Below are positions 24,283 through 33,104 of a DNA stretch of 64,000 nucleotides, piece by piece; the stretch's first letter is position 1; every line of letters begins with the position of its first letter. The translations under genes were made by a program, and so were the position numbers. This DNA is from Candidatus Woesearchaeota archaeon (lineage in GTDB: Archaea > Nanobdellota > Nanobdellia > Woesearchaeales > GW2011-AR15): the NCBI GenBank assembly GCA_016928835.1, contig JAFGJW010000001.1, positions 22,306 to 86,305 on the forward strand. The letters run 5' to 3'. Under the pieces are notes generated by a model. That model saw nothing but the letters and a program-made list of their open reading frames with translations. It was not told the origin of the DNA and ran no database searches.

Positions 24283-24638
24283 CTTCCTTATTCTTATTAT
24301 TTGGAAAAAATCACTATCAGTTTAGTATTCTTCATTGTGACAGTTTTTTAAGTGCTTTGTTTACCAAGTACCATTCTCGAGACACCAACTATTTTCGAGA
24401 TTATTATGTATAAAAATTTTTTGCCTAAATGATACTTTTTAAAATTATTTTTTTGCAGTTCTAAGGTCAAGCAAATAAATTGATTTTATCTTGTTGTACC
24501 CCCTATTAATTATTTAATCATTTTTCCTTTTTCCACCTTTTTTTATAACTGTAACATTGGGATTTAGATGTTGCTTTGTGTATTCTTCAAAAAGTTTAAA
24601 AACTATGAATTCTCCCCATGAAACAGGGGTGATTAATT
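24283..24638 (+). promoter_or_regulatory. Non-coding leader with hairpin over the ribosome-binding site
   Basis: 356 bases without a supported gene. Near the end, CCCC (24614-24617) can pair with GGGG (24626-24629) across an eight-base loop; the GGGG belongs to AGGGGTGAT, the ribosome-binding site of the TTG-initiated gene at 24639. A TATA-like TTTAAAAAC lies near 24593. The upstream 300 bases are A/T-rich with nothing else recognised. Confidence 0.35.
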
Positions 24639-24977
24639 TTGGGTAATATTTCACATGTTGAAGTTATGGGTAATGATTGTTTTGTAACAGTTAAAATGCC
24701 AAAATCAGAAATGATTCAAAACCTGAAGGGTAGAATAGAAAATGTCTATATGTTTTCTGATGATAATATAAAAGTAAAGTCAAGAGTATCTAAGCGTGGA
24801 ATAGAACACACTAGTGTTTATTTTCTAATCAATAAAGACTATAGAGATGGAATACAACAAGGAAGTGCTACAATGCACCGAATAAACGCTGATAAGTGTA
24901 TTTATTATATCTTCAAGGTTAAGAAAGAGGAAAATAAAGAAGTAAAAAAGACAAGTTTATATAGTAAATATCCATAA
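24639..24977 (+). CDS. Hypothetical protein
   Basis: 112 residues starting at TTG, backed by AGGGGTGAT eight bases ahead. Soluble, beta-rich by appearance, with a Lys-rich C-terminus. No motif recognised. Followed after 18 bases by a membrane-protein gene also using TTG and a strong ribosome-binding site, so the two form a unit. Confidence 0.5.
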   Translation: MGNISHVEVMGNDCFVTVKMPKSEMIQNLKGRIENVYMFSDDNIKVKSRVSKRGIEHTSVYFLINKDYRDGIQQGSATMHRINADKCIYYIFKVKKEENKEVKKTSLYSKYP

Positions 24978-24995
24978 CAATTGGTGGGGGTATAT

Positions 24996-25556
24996 TTGGA
25001 CAAAAAAGATTTCGCATTTTATTTCAACTTGTTTTTTATGCTGATTATGTATATAATAGTCGTAAACGTAACTTCATTAAAACGGGTTCTTTCTATGCCT
25101 CTTAAAATAACTTTACTGAGCATATTAGTCCTTGTAATTTTTGGTTTAAAACTTGGGTACATTCAACATAATATAAAAAAACTAGGAGACTATCTGGAAC
25201 AAAAGCAGCAACAAAATCAACAAAGAAAGAAGGAGAGGCTGCAACTATTAGGTACAATGAGGGAAGAAAAAAAGAAAGCTCACTTGGAACAACAACGAGC
25301 GGATGATCATAGGAAGACAGAAAAAGGAAATCTCTATAAAATGGGTAATGCTCTCTCAGAATTACGAGAAGCAATACCTGTAATAATCGATGACCCTTAT
25401 ATTAGTATTAGAATGCGTGGCCCTTTTTGGGATGGTTTTATGTGGGGAATGGGATTCTTCCTCGGATCAACCATCATGTTAGTTCTTCTATATTTTTTAC
25501 TATTCTCCTTGTTTGGAATTAGTATTATCGGATTGCTGACTACTGTCTTAAGTTAA
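24996..25556 (+). CDS. Membrane protein with central coiled coil
   Basis: 186 residues from the TTG at 24996, which stands after GGTGGGGG. Two N-terminal hydrophobic helices (about 8-28 and 36-55), a Gln/Lys/Glu-rich coiled coil (about 60-115), then a Gly-rich helix pair near the end (FWDGFMWGMGFFLGSTIM and the last 25 residues). Cargo of the element; unknown function, possibly a surface or pore-forming exclusion factor (speculative). Confidence 0.5.
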   Translation: MDKKDFAFYFNLFFMLIMYIIVVNVTSLKRVLSMPLKITLLSILVLVIFGLKLGYIQHNIKKLGDYLEQKQQQNQQRKKERLQLLGTMREEKKKAHLEQQRADDHRKTEKGNLYKMGNALSELREAIPVIIDDPYISIRMRGPFWDGFMWGMGFFLGSTIMLVLLYFLLFSLFGISIIGLLTTVLS

Positions 25557-25637
25557 TACCCAATCTGTAATCAACGAATACGGATAGGTTGGTCATATAT
25601 TCATTAGATATGTTTGGTTTTTGTAATTGTAACTGCT

Positions 25638-25745
25638 TTATTTGTCCTTAAGCCTGTTAAGCATAGTCTCAATAACAGGCTTATCATATACCTTCTGAAA
25701 GATTTGACCTCTAAATGTCGTTGAAATCACAATCCTAAATCACAT
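25638..25745 (-). pseudogene. Relic of the 3' end of a second integrase gene
   Basis: Translated on the minus strand from about 25745 it reads FRGQIFQKVYDKPVIETMLN then RLKDK and a stop. This matches the C-terminus of the full integrase 500 bases away (FRNLIFEKVFNKPVIENMLS then KLKDKQ) at about 70 % of positions. No start and no catalytic part precede it. The remains of a related integrase that has been lost by deletion. Confidence 0.7.
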
Positions 25746-25789
25746 AAGAAAACAAATGTCAGACAGGTATGATTATTTAGAGAAAGCTG

Positions 25790-26152
25790 TTACTTGTTAG
25801 TTTTTTCTCTCAATTGCTTTAATTGTTCTTTTTTTATTTCATTATCTAATTTAATATTTTCAAATTCTGCTTTCACTTTGTGATACTGATAATACTCAAT
25901 CTCCTCTTTTGTATATTCTCGATTTTTCCACGCCTTAAATCTTTCAATAGGCTTTTCTAATAATTTAAGCTCAAGAATCATTAAGCCAAGAAGGAATAAT
26001 CCCTGAAAATTTTTGTCAGTTTGTTCCTCTATTATTTTAAATCCAAAATAACTTGTTGCCCCCATTAATAAGATATAAACAATTATTTCAAAGACATAAA
26101 TGTTTTTTTCAGGAACAGGAATATTGGTCATAAAATAAAGTAATTTATTCAC
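25790..26152 (-). CDS. Small two-helix membrane protein
   Basis: 120 residues: two hydrophobic helices (about 18-40 and 50-66) followed by a long charged helix rich in Lys/Glu. No family recognised. Located between the integrase relic and the intact integrase; a TATA-like TTATATAAAT lies upstream of the ATG. Confidence 0.5.
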   Translation of the reverse strand: MNKLLYFMTNIPVPEKNIYVFEIIVYILLMGATSYFGFKIIEEQTDKNFQGLFLLGLMILELKLLEKPIERFKAWKNREYTKEEIEYYQYHKVKAEFENIKLDNEIKKEQLKQLREKTNK

Positions 26153-26232
26153 TTATATAAATTTTAACAAAAAGAGACACCGTAGACTTTACAATGTAGA
26201 ACTTCCTAATCTTATTAATGGATTGTAAACAA

Positions 26233-27531
26233 TCATTGTTTATCTTTTAGCTTGCTTAACATATTTTCAATAACTGGCTTATTGAAAACCTTTTCAAATA
26301 TCAGGTTTCTGAACTCTGCATCTTTCTCAATCTCTAAGTTAATCTCTTTTGCCAATACCTCAACAAACCGCTCATAAAACCGCACCTTGTCATCAATCTC
26401 TAAGGCTGTCTTAAGATCCAGGAATGAAAAACACTTCTCGCAATACTTGGCATCAAACTTATTAAGCTCCTGGCATCTGGGGCACTTCTTAGGGCTTAAC
26501 CCTTGCTTTTCAGATTCTTCCTTTTCAATAATGCCGTTAGCCTGGAGCAGTGCCTTGTTTACATCAGAGCTTATCAGATGTGAGTATGTGCTGAGCATAT
26601 TTGAATCAGGACTCCAACCAAAATAAACCTTAGCTTGGGCTTCTGTTATCTTGCCTTCTTTCAGTAGGTGCGTAGGTCTGCTATGTCGAAACAGATGGCA
26701 GTAGATCCTTTTCTTGATTCCACTCTTGCGGGCTGTTGATTTTACTATTTTCTTGAGAGCATTATAAGTCAAATGCTTGTAAACTATGATCTTCTTTCTA
26801 TCTTTTTTAGGCAGTTTCTTATTTGCATTAGAATCTTCTTCATAATCCCTGTAAACCCAAAGAGGAGCTTCAGGATTATCTTTTAATGGGTGCTCATTTA
26901 ACCAGGAAGTAAGATAAGGAATGCTCATAATAAGGATGGGTGTTCTATGCCCTGTTTTTCCTTCAATATCTAAAATATAGCCATGCTTTGATTTAGTGAT
27001 ATCCTTAATTTTCATATTGCCTATTTCAGAAATACGGCTGCCCAATTCATAGAGCATAGAAATAAAAGCCTTGTCTCTTGGAGTATCTGCATTTTGTATT
27101 AATGCCTTGACTTCTTCCTCTGTCAATATATCTGCTGCCTTAACCTTGCTCTTCTCATTCCTTTTGACAGTTGTTTTAAGCCAGGATAGATCATACTTAA
27201 GCCAGGTAAACAGTTTTTTTATTATGCCGCCAAACTTCTGTTTAGTCCAGCCTTTAAAATTTGAAGAGTTGTATATCTTAAATTTCAGCTCCCTTAAATC
27301 TTCCTGGCTGAGTGAGTCCAGGTCTTTATTGTCAAGATACCTTTTAACAATGGTTCGGGGCACTTGATAATACTTTAATTTAGTGGACTTAGAGGGGCTT
27401 TCTGAGATAGATACCTCCTTGACAAACTTAAGTATGATCTCTTTGTTCTTATCAGAAATACTGCTTTCCTTGAGCCTTCTAATCTCTTCCTTGAGCTGCT
27501 TGTCAAAGTTGTGTATGTCTATTTTGCCCAT
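26233..27531 (-). CDS. Tyrosine integrase with C-terminal zinc ribbon
   Basis: 432 residues from the ATG at 27531 (the frame is open to 27582). An N-terminal SAM-like core-binding domain (about 1-130) is followed by the catalytic domain: Arg in YELGSRISEIGNM, Lys/His region KTGHRTP, His-x-x-Arg in CHLFRHSRPTHLL, and Tyr in NMLSTYSHL. A zinc ribbon (CPRCQELNKFDAKYCEKC) and a charged tail end the protein. This architecture is common among archaeal integrases. The gene lies next to the tRNA-Thr 3' end, as expected for the enzyme that integrated the element. The gene is not split by the attachment site, unlike SSV-type integrases. Confidence 0.92.
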   Translation of the reverse strand: MGKIDIHNFDKQLKEEIRRLKESSISDKNKEIILKFVKEVSISESPSKSTKLKYYQVPRTIVKRYLDNKDLDSLSQEDLRELKFKIYNSSNFKGWTKQKFGGIIKKLFTWLKYDLSWLKTTVKRNEKSKVKAADILTEEEVKALIQNADTPRDKAFISMLYELGSRISEIGNMKIKDITKSKHGYILDIEGKTGHRTPILIMSIPYLTSWLNEHPLKDNPEAPLWVYRDYEEDSNANKKLPKKDRKKIIVYKHLTYNALKKIVKSTARKSGIKKRIYCHLFRHSRPTHLLKEGKITEAQAKVYFGWSPDSNMLSTYSHLISSDVNKALLQANGIIEKEESEKQGLSPKKCPRCQELNKFDAKYCEKCFSFLDLKTALEIDDKVRFYERFVEVLAKEINLEIEKDAEFRNLIFEKVFNKPVIENMLSKLKDKQ

Positions 27532-27603
27532 GAGTGCACCAATGCAAATGAACCTTTTAAATGAGTGTAAACAAGTACTCATTTAGTGCACCAATGGATG
27601 ACA

Positions 27604-27675
27604 GCCCCTGAAGGGAATTGCACCCTCGACCTGTTGCTTACGAGGCAACCGCAATAGCTGCTATGCTACAGGGGC
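27604..27675 (-). tRNA. tRNA-Thr (anticodon CGU)
   Basis: 72 bases folding as a cloverleaf: acceptor GCCCCTG/CAGGGGC, anticodon stem GTTGC/GCAAC with loop CTCGTAA (anticodon CGT, reads ACG), T stem GAGGG/CCCTT. U73 discriminator suits archaeal Thr. No CCA encoded and no intron. Two oddities: the T loop is TGCAATT instead of TTCRANY, and the D loop (AGCAGCTA) lacks the GG pair. Its 3' end is the probable attachment site of the element to the left. Confidence 0.85.
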
Positions 27676-27778
27676 ATACTACTTCTAATTTTTAATATTT
27701 TAGAAGGGGGAGTCCCCTCTTGTAAATATAATCTTTAAGTATTATTAAAATAAATAGAAAAAGTCATAAAATAAAAAT

Positions 27779-28846
27779 CTATTTTTTTAACTCGACGCTT
27801 TGTGTTGGATAAGGCAGCTCAACACCTAGGCTTTCTAATTTTTCCTTAATTGCCAAATTAATCTCATGTTTAGTAGGTAAGAACCTATCCAAATCTTTAA
27901 TATAATATATAATCATGAGGTCAAGGGTATATGCTCCAAAGTCAGTGAAATATACAGTTGCTTTTCCATCTGTATATTTATTCTTATTGAGAATATCTTC
28001 AATTGCCTTAATGGCTTTTTGCAGTTTATCATTTGGTGTATTACATGCTATGCCCAATGTGAACTTAACTCTTATTGTTTTTCTTTTTGATACATTTTCT
28101 ATCGTGCTGTCAGCTACTTTAGAATTGGGTATTGAAATTAGTGTGTCATCAAATGTTTTCATCTGCATTGTTCTTATGCCAATTTGCTCAACATAACCTT
28201 CTGTATCACCTATCTTGATTCTCTCTCTAAGTTTAAATGGTCTATCTGTGATAAGGGCAAGACCGCCAAATAAATTTTTTAATAAGTCTTGTGCAGCCAA
28301 TGCAAAAGCCAAACCGCCAAGTCCCAGCCCCGCAAGAATTGAAGTTACATTAAAGCCAAGATCACTTAATATCATTATAATTGCGATAACAATTAGACTT
28401 ATTTTTGACAGTTTTCTCAGCAAAGGTATCAAATGATCATCCAGATCAGATTCTGTCTTTTTTGTTAGCGGTGTAAGGTAGTGTACAATAATAACATCAA
28501 GCAGGCCAATGAGTGCCCACACCAGCACGAAGATTACAGCAATCTTAACAATTGTGTGATAAGTCTTATAGAGCCACTCAGGCATTTGCAGGGAGAATGA
28601 AGCAAAATAGAATCCTGCTAATATAATTGCCACAAATGCCGGCTTATCAAGTGCACCTATTATGAGGTCATCCAGTTTCGTTTTTGTCTTTCCAATGATC
28701 TTTTTTACAATATTTTCAGATACCCAAACAATGATTCTGCTGAGAATAATTGAAAGAATAAGGATTCCAAAAAACAATAAATAGCGGTAAGCCTCGTTTC
28801 CAAAATAAAGTGTGTTTAGGAAAATATCACTGATCATTTGCATCAA
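27779..28846 (-). CDS. mscS: Small-conductance mechanosensitive channel (MscS family)
   Basis: 355 residues. Four hydrophobic segments precede the pore helix LAGLGLGGLAFALAAQDLLK (TM3, Ala/Gly packing pattern) and the beta domain starting NLFGGLALITDRPFKLRERI; motif IPNSKVADSTIENVS follows. The extra N-terminal helix relative to E. coli MscS is common. Opens under membrane tension to release solutes after hypo-osmotic shock. Reads away from the tRNA. MscL is encoded elsewhere in the window, so both classes are present. Confidence 0.93.
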   Translation of the reverse strand: MMQMISDIFLNTLYFGNEAYRYLLFFGILILSIILSRIIVWVSENIVKKIIGKTKTKLDDLIIGALDKPAFVAIILAGFYFASFSLQMPEWLYKTYHTIVKIAVIFVLVWALIGLLDVIIVHYLTPLTKKTESDLDDHLIPLLRKLSKISLIVIAIIMILSDLGFNVTSILAGLGLGGLAFALAAQDLLKNLFGGLALITDRPFKLRERIKIGDTEGYVEQIGIRTMQMKTFDDTLISIPNSKVADSTIENVSKRKTIRVKFTLGIACNTPNDKLQKAIKAIEDILNKNKYTDGKATVYFTDFGAYTLDLMIIYYIKDLDRFLPTKHEINLAIKEKLESLGVELPYPTQSVELKK

Positions 28847-28925
28847 CCCAGATATAAATCAAAATTGTGAACATATTTAAATTTTTTTAAAAAAATTTAT
28901 TAAACAAGAAGTCTTCCGGTTAAAT

Positions 28926-30233
28926 ATGGAATATTCTGCAGGAGATAGGATAAGGATAACAACTGAAAAAGAAACTTTGGAAGGAACTTTAATGCCTACT
29001 CCTGAGCTTCAGGAGAAGAAGGTTGTTATAATAAAGCTTAATAATGGTTATAATATCGGTATTGCAAATAATAAGATTAAGAAGATTGAACTAATCAAAA
29101 AATACAAAGTAAAAAAGTCTAATAAAGAGAAGGCCAGTACAAAAAAAGGTCTCCCCACCATCTCAATTCTGCATACCGGCGGAACAATTGCATCCAAGGT
29201 AGATTATCAGACGGGAGGTGTTATTGCCAGGTTCACTCCAAAGGAGATTCTTGGGCAATTTCCAGAATTGGTATCAATAGCCAATATCAAAAGCAGGTTA
29301 GTGAGGAATATGTTCTCAGAAGATATGAGATTTGCACACTACAACCTGATTGCAGAGGAGATAAAAAAAGAGATAGGGGGAGGCACAAAAGGGATTATAA
29401 TAACACATGGCACAGACACTCTTCATTATTCTTCAGCAGCACTTGCCTTTATACTAGAAGGATTGAGCATTCCTATTGTCCTTGTTGGCGCACAGAGATC
29501 TTCTGACCGGGGAAGTTCAGATGCAGGCATGAATCTAGTTTGCGCAGCAAAGTTCATTGCAAATACTGATTTTGCAGAAGTTGCGATTTGTATGCACTCA
29601 AGTATGAGTGATGATTTTTGCTATATCTTGCCAGCAACAAAATCACGAAAATTGCATACATCTAGGAGAGATGCGTTTCAACCAATTAATGACAAACCCT
29701 GGGCAAAGGTATATTATGATGACAGACAAATATCTTTTATTAATAATAAATATAATAAAAGAAACAGTAAAAAGCTTAAATTGAAATTGGTAAATCCGGA
29801 TTTGAAGGTGGGAATACTTAGAGCACATCCGAACATGTCTGCTGAAGAAGTTAAGTTCTATTCTGGTTTTGACGGATTGGTATTGGAGGGAACAGGTCTT
29901 GGTCAGTTTCCTGTTTCAGAGATTGATAAATATACTAAGGAACACACTGAAATACTTAGCGCCATTAAAAAACTGATAGATACAGGAACTATTGTTGTAA
30001 TGGCTCCGCAGACAATCTTTGGAAGAATCCAGATGAATGTGTATGCTTCAGGCAGAGAATTGCTCAATGTTGGTGTTCTTGGTAATTATTCTGATATGAC
30101 TACTGAAACAACCTTCATTAAACTTGCCTGGCTCTTGTCTAATTATCCGAAAGAAAAAGTGAAAATGTTGATAGGGAAAAATCTTAGAGGGGAAATTAAT
30201 AGTAGAATTGAGCCGGAAATGTTTTTGGATTAG
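28926..30233 (+). CDS. gatD: Glutamyl-tRNA(Gln) amidotransferase subunit D
   Basis: 435 residues. The N-terminal 75 residues form the small barrel unique to GatD. The rest is an asparaginase fold: ILHTGGTIASKVDYQTGGV with the catalytic Thr, then ITHGTDTLHYSS (Thr-Asp pair) and VLVGAQRSSDRGSSDAGMN. It releases ammonia from Gln for GatE, which converts Glu-tRNA(Gln) to Gln-tRNA(Gln); this pair is archaeal-specific. GatE is not in the window, so the usual gatD-gatE pairing is broken here. A plain asparaginase would lack the N-terminal barrel. Confidence 0.93.
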   Translation: MEYSAGDRIRITTEKETLEGTLMPTPELQEKKVVIIKLNNGYNIGIANNKIKKIELIKKYKVKKSNKEKASTKKGLPTISILHTGGTIASKVDYQTGGVIARFTPKEILGQFPELVSIANIKSRLVRNMFSEDMRFAHYNLIAEEIKKEIGGGTKGIIITHGTDTLHYSSAALAFILEGLSIPIVLVGAQRSSDRGSSDAGMNLVCAAKFIANTDFAEVAICMHSSMSDDFCYILPATKSRKLHTSRRDAFQPINDKPWAKVYYDDRQISFINNKYNKRNSKKLKLKLVNPDLKVGILRAHPNMSAEEVKFYSGFDGLVLEGTGLGQFPVSEIDKYTKEHTEILSAIKKLIDTGTIVVMAPQTIFGRIQMNVYASGRELLNVGVLGNYSDMTTETTFIKLAWLLSNYPKEKVKMLIGKNLRGEINSRIEPEMFLD

Positions 30234-30304
30234 TTTTTCTTCTGTTCGTGTGATAAAGTAGGATGAAGGTAAGATATTTAAACCTTAAAAATATTTTAGT
30301 ATCT

Positions 30305-30436
30305 ATGGAAGCAGTGATTGCTAGATATGTTGCTGTGGAAGAATGTCCGCGATGCTCAAGTAAAAATATTACTGAGGTGAATAACTTCTTTTGTTCTATG
30401 TGTGAAGAATGCGGTCTCTTTTTTAAAAGCCTCTAG
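30305..30436 (+). CDS. Zinc-ribbon microprotein
   Basis: 43 residues with two CxxC pairs: EECPRCSSK and CSMCEECGLFF. It is a rubredoxin-like zinc ribbon. A TATA-like TATTTAAACC stands about 30 bases before the ATG, predicting a leaderless transcript. Ends four bases into the convergent asnS. Function unknown. Confidence 0.6.
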   Translation: MEAVIARYVAVEECPRCSSKNITEVNNFFCSMCEECGLFFKSL

Positions 30437-31728
30437 GGTATCATTCTTGTCATTGTTCTGGGAAAGGCTATAGCATCTTTTATATTATCCAAACCACATA
30501 GCCATGCAACTACTCTCTCGACACCAACACCATATCCAGAATGGGGTACTGAGCCGTATTTCCTCAATTCAAAATACCATTCATATCTCTTTGGATCTTC
30601 CCCTTGTTCTATTAACCTTTTTGTCATATTCTCAATATCAAGGCTTCTCTCTGAGCCCCCGATAATCTCACAGTAGCCTTCTGGGGCGAGCATGTCAAAA
30701 CATAGTGCCTCCTTTGGATTCTCTTTGTTTGGCGGCTTGTAGAAACCCATTATCTCTGTAGGATAGTGTGTTACAACTACCGGCACACCATAATGATTGG
30801 CAATCTTAGTTTCCTCAATTGTCCTTAAATCTTTCGGCCATTTGATTTTCATCTTGAATTTCTTATTGAGAAGCTCTAATGCCTCAGAGTATTTAATGGT
30901 TGGATAATCTGTTTTTGCATAGTGCTCCAGTAGCTTGATATCTCTTTTTAGTATCTTTAACTCTTCCCTGTTGCGTGCCAATACTTCCTTGATAATGAAT
31001 CTTATTTCATCTTTTGCCACTTCTGTAACTTCATCAAGCTGCATCCAGGCAGCTTCCATCTCTGCCATCCAGAATTCTGAAAGATGTCTAGATGTCTTTG
31101 ATTTTTCTGCTCTAAATGTAGGGGACATGTCATATACCTTCTCAAGTGCGAATATCGCAGCTTCGGCATAGAGCTGCCAGCTTTGCGACATATACATCCT
31201 TTCCTTAAAATATTTGACCTCAAATAATGTAGAGCCTCCTTCGCATTGTATGGGCTGGAAGATAGGGGGATCAAACTCAAAATAGCCCCTGCTTCTGAAA
31301 AATTCATGAATCGCCCCTACGATAGTGCTCCTGATTTTCATCACAGCAGCAATCTTCCTGCTTCTCAACCAAAGATGTTTGTTGTCTGCTAGGAATTCGG
31401 TGGAGAAATCTTTGGTAATAGGAAACGGTTCAGCCACCTGTACAATATCCAATTCTTTTACATCAATCTCGTAACCTGTCGGGGCCCTTGATTCTTTTCT
31501 TATTGTACCAGATAATCTCAAGGAACTTTCAATAGTAAGCTTATTTGCAGTTTTCCATAAGCTACTAGCTACTTTATCCTTTTCAATTATGCATTGGATT
31601 ATATTTGAAGAATCTCTCAAAACAATGAATAAAAACTGGTTAGAGCTTCTTATTCTATAAACCCAGCCCCTGAGAAAAACTTGACCTTTCCCTTTGCTTA
31701 TTGCTTCTTGAATAGATGTATATTTCAT
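30433..31728 (-). CDS. asnS: Asparaginyl-tRNA synthetase
   Basis: 431 residues, class IIb. OB-fold anticodon domain (about 1-110, with VFLRGWVYRIRSSNQFLFIV), then motif 2 region TFRAEKSKTSRHLSEFWMAE and motif 3 near the end (YGVGVERVVAWLCGL). The sequence HLSEFWMAEMEAAW is the form seen in AsnRS rather than AspRS (HLxEFTxLD). Charges tRNA-Asn with asparagine. It is preceded by asnA, so the cell makes and charges free Asn. Direct Asn charging means it does not rely on Asp-tRNA(Asn) amidation. Confidence 0.93.
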   Translation of the reverse strand: MKYTSIQEAISKGKGQVFLRGWVYRIRSSNQFLFIVLRDSSNIIQCIIEKDKVASSLWKTANKLTIESSLRLSGTIRKESRAPTGYEIDVKELDIVQVAEPFPITKDFSTEFLADNKHLWLRSRKIAAVMKIRSTIVGAIHEFFRSRGYFEFDPPIFQPIQCEGGSTLFEVKYFKERMYMSQSWQLYAEAAIFALEKVYDMSPTFRAEKSKTSRHLSEFWMAEMEAAWMQLDEVTEVAKDEIRFIIKEVLARNREELKILKRDIKLLEHYAKTDYPTIKYSEALELLNKKFKMKIKWPKDLRTIEETKIANHYGVPVVVTHYPTEIMGFYKPPNKENPKEALCFDMLAPEGYCEIIGGSERSLDIENMTKRLIEQGEDPKRYEWYFELRKYGSVPHSGYGVGVERVVAWLCGLDNIKDAIAFPRTMTRMIP

Positions 31729-31781
31729 TGGTTACACCTTGATTTCAATAGTAAATAAGCAAAATATTAAAAACTTTTTTG

Positions 31782-32843
31782 TTATAATAGCTGAATTCGC
31801 TTCTCTTCACATACCTTTCTCATCCAGTCAGGCCATATTCCGCAATGCACTTCTCCAATATGAGCCTTTCTTAGATAAAACATAAAATGTCTGGATTGTC
31901 CTATGCCTCCGCCTATTGTTAGTGGAAACTCTCCTTTTAATAGTCTTTTATGCCAGAGTAAGTCTTTTTTATGCTCTGCACTGGTTATAATTAATTGCTT
32001 TTCTAAAATGCCTTTATCTACTCTTATCCCCATTGAAGTAAGTTCAAGAGCTGTCTTCAAAATTGGATGCCAGACTAAAATATCCCCATTTAATCCTTTA
32101 TAATCTCTTATAGTTGGAGTTGTCCAGTCATCATAATCCGGCGCTCTTACATCATGTGGTTTGCCATCCTTTAACTCTGCACCGATGCCAATAATGAAAA
32201 CAGCACCATATTCTCTGCACGCAGAATCCTCTCTCTGTTTCGCGCTTGTCCCTGGATATTTTTCAAGCAATTCTTCACTGTGAATAAATTTGATTTTTTC
32301 TGGTAGTATGGGAGTAATATCTCTGTAGTTCATATAAGTGTATAGTTCAGTTTTTTTAATTACTTTGTATATTCTTCTCACAATCTCTTTTAGGTATGCA
32401 AGAGTTCTTTCCTCTCTACTTATTACTCTCTCCCAATCCCACTGGTCAACAAATATTGAATGCAAACTGGTTAATTTCTCGTGGGACCTTATTGCATGCA
32501 TATCTACAAATAACCCTTCTCCATGTTTAAATCCATAATCAGCCAAAGCCATTCTCTTCCACTTTGTCACAGCTTGCACTATCTCAATATCAGAATTAAT
32601 GTCAGGGGTGATGAAGGAGACGGGCTTTTCTGCGCCTGTTAAATCATCATTTATGCCTGTCTCTGCCGCCAAAAAAAGAGGCCCCCGTATTTTTTTCAAA
32701 TTGAGCTCTCTGGCCAATTGCTTATCATAGAAATCTTTTATTTCCGTAACGGCAACCTGGGTCTCTCTTCTATCCAAAATTGGACAATAATCTTCTGGGA
32801 TGATTAATCCATTATTTTTTGGTACCAGTTTTTGTTTTTCCAT
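31782..32843 (-). CDS. asnA: Aspartate-ammonia ligase (asparagine synthetase A)
   Basis: 353 residues, a class II tRNA-synthetase-fold enzyme that makes Asn from Asp, NH3 and ATP. Motifs: QVAVTEIKDFYDKQLAREL, GINDDLTGAEKPVSF, VDQWDWERVISREERTL, and at the end GGGIGQSRHFMFYLRKAHIG with catalytic Arg. Only ammonia is used, in contrast to AsnB. It is 53 bases upstream of asnS in the same direction, forming an asparagine unit. In E. coli asnA is controlled by AsnC, and here an Lrp/AsnC-family gene lies divergently upstream. Confidence 0.93.
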   Translation of the reverse strand: MEKQKLVPKNNGLIIPEDYCPILDRRETQVAVTEIKDFYDKQLARELNLKKIRGPLFLAAETGINDDLTGAEKPVSFITPDINSDIEIVQAVTKWKRMALADYGFKHGEGLFVDMHAIRSHEKLTSLHSIFVDQWDWERVISREERTLAYLKEIVRRIYKVIKKTELYTYMNYRDITPILPEKIKFIHSEELLEKYPGTSAKQREDSACREYGAVFIIGIGAELKDGKPHDVRAPDYDDWTTPTIRDYKGLNGDILVWHPILKTALELTSMGIRVDKGILEKQLIITSAEHKKDLLWHKRLLKGEFPLTIGGGIGQSRHFMFYLRKAHIGEVHCGIWPDWMRKVCEEKRIQLL

Positions 32844-33104
32844 TTTATATGCTCCTTCATTATTAAGAGTAATAAAACACTGAATAAATTAGCAATTATT
32901 AGAGTTAGAATTAACAAAACAGAATACCAGCGTCTTATATCTTATATGATAACTCATAGGGTGAAATATGGAAAGCTAATATTTAAATTTTTTTCATAAA
33001 ATATTGTAGAATATGCCTACAAATATTATATTATAATAAAAAATGGAAAAAAATTCAATAAAAATAGAAAAATATTAAAATAAAAACTGTTTACAGATTC
33101 TAAA
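32844..33104. promoter_or_regulatory. Divergent intergenic region asnA / Lrp-family regulator
   Basis: 261 bases, very A/T-rich, without a gene. Contains several AATATTT-type runs, including AATATTTAAATTTTTTT near 32978 and AATATGCCTACAAATATTATATTATAAT near 33011, which could be TATA boxes for both directions or Lrp-type binding sites. Asparagine-responsive control would be expected by analogy with AsnC. Confidence 0.45.

Larger units (their letters stand above)
16715..27614. mobile_element. Candidate integrated plasmid/virus-like element at tRNA-Thr, about 10.9 kb
   Basis: Bounded by a direct repeat that is the tRNA-Thr 3' end. A full-length tyrosine integrase lies 22 bases (ORF end) to about 70 bases (ATG) inside the tRNA-proximal end. 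The interior is typical mobile cargo: short overlapping regulators (AbrB, RHH, two winged-helix proteins), an MCM-like replication protein, a phage-type cysteine-cluster protein, a second recombinase, two nucleases and unknown membrane proteins. No metabolic gene is present. No capsid, terminase or packaging ATPase is recognised. A decayed 3' end of another integrase suggests repeated integration. Exact ends need confirmation. Confidence 0.75.
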
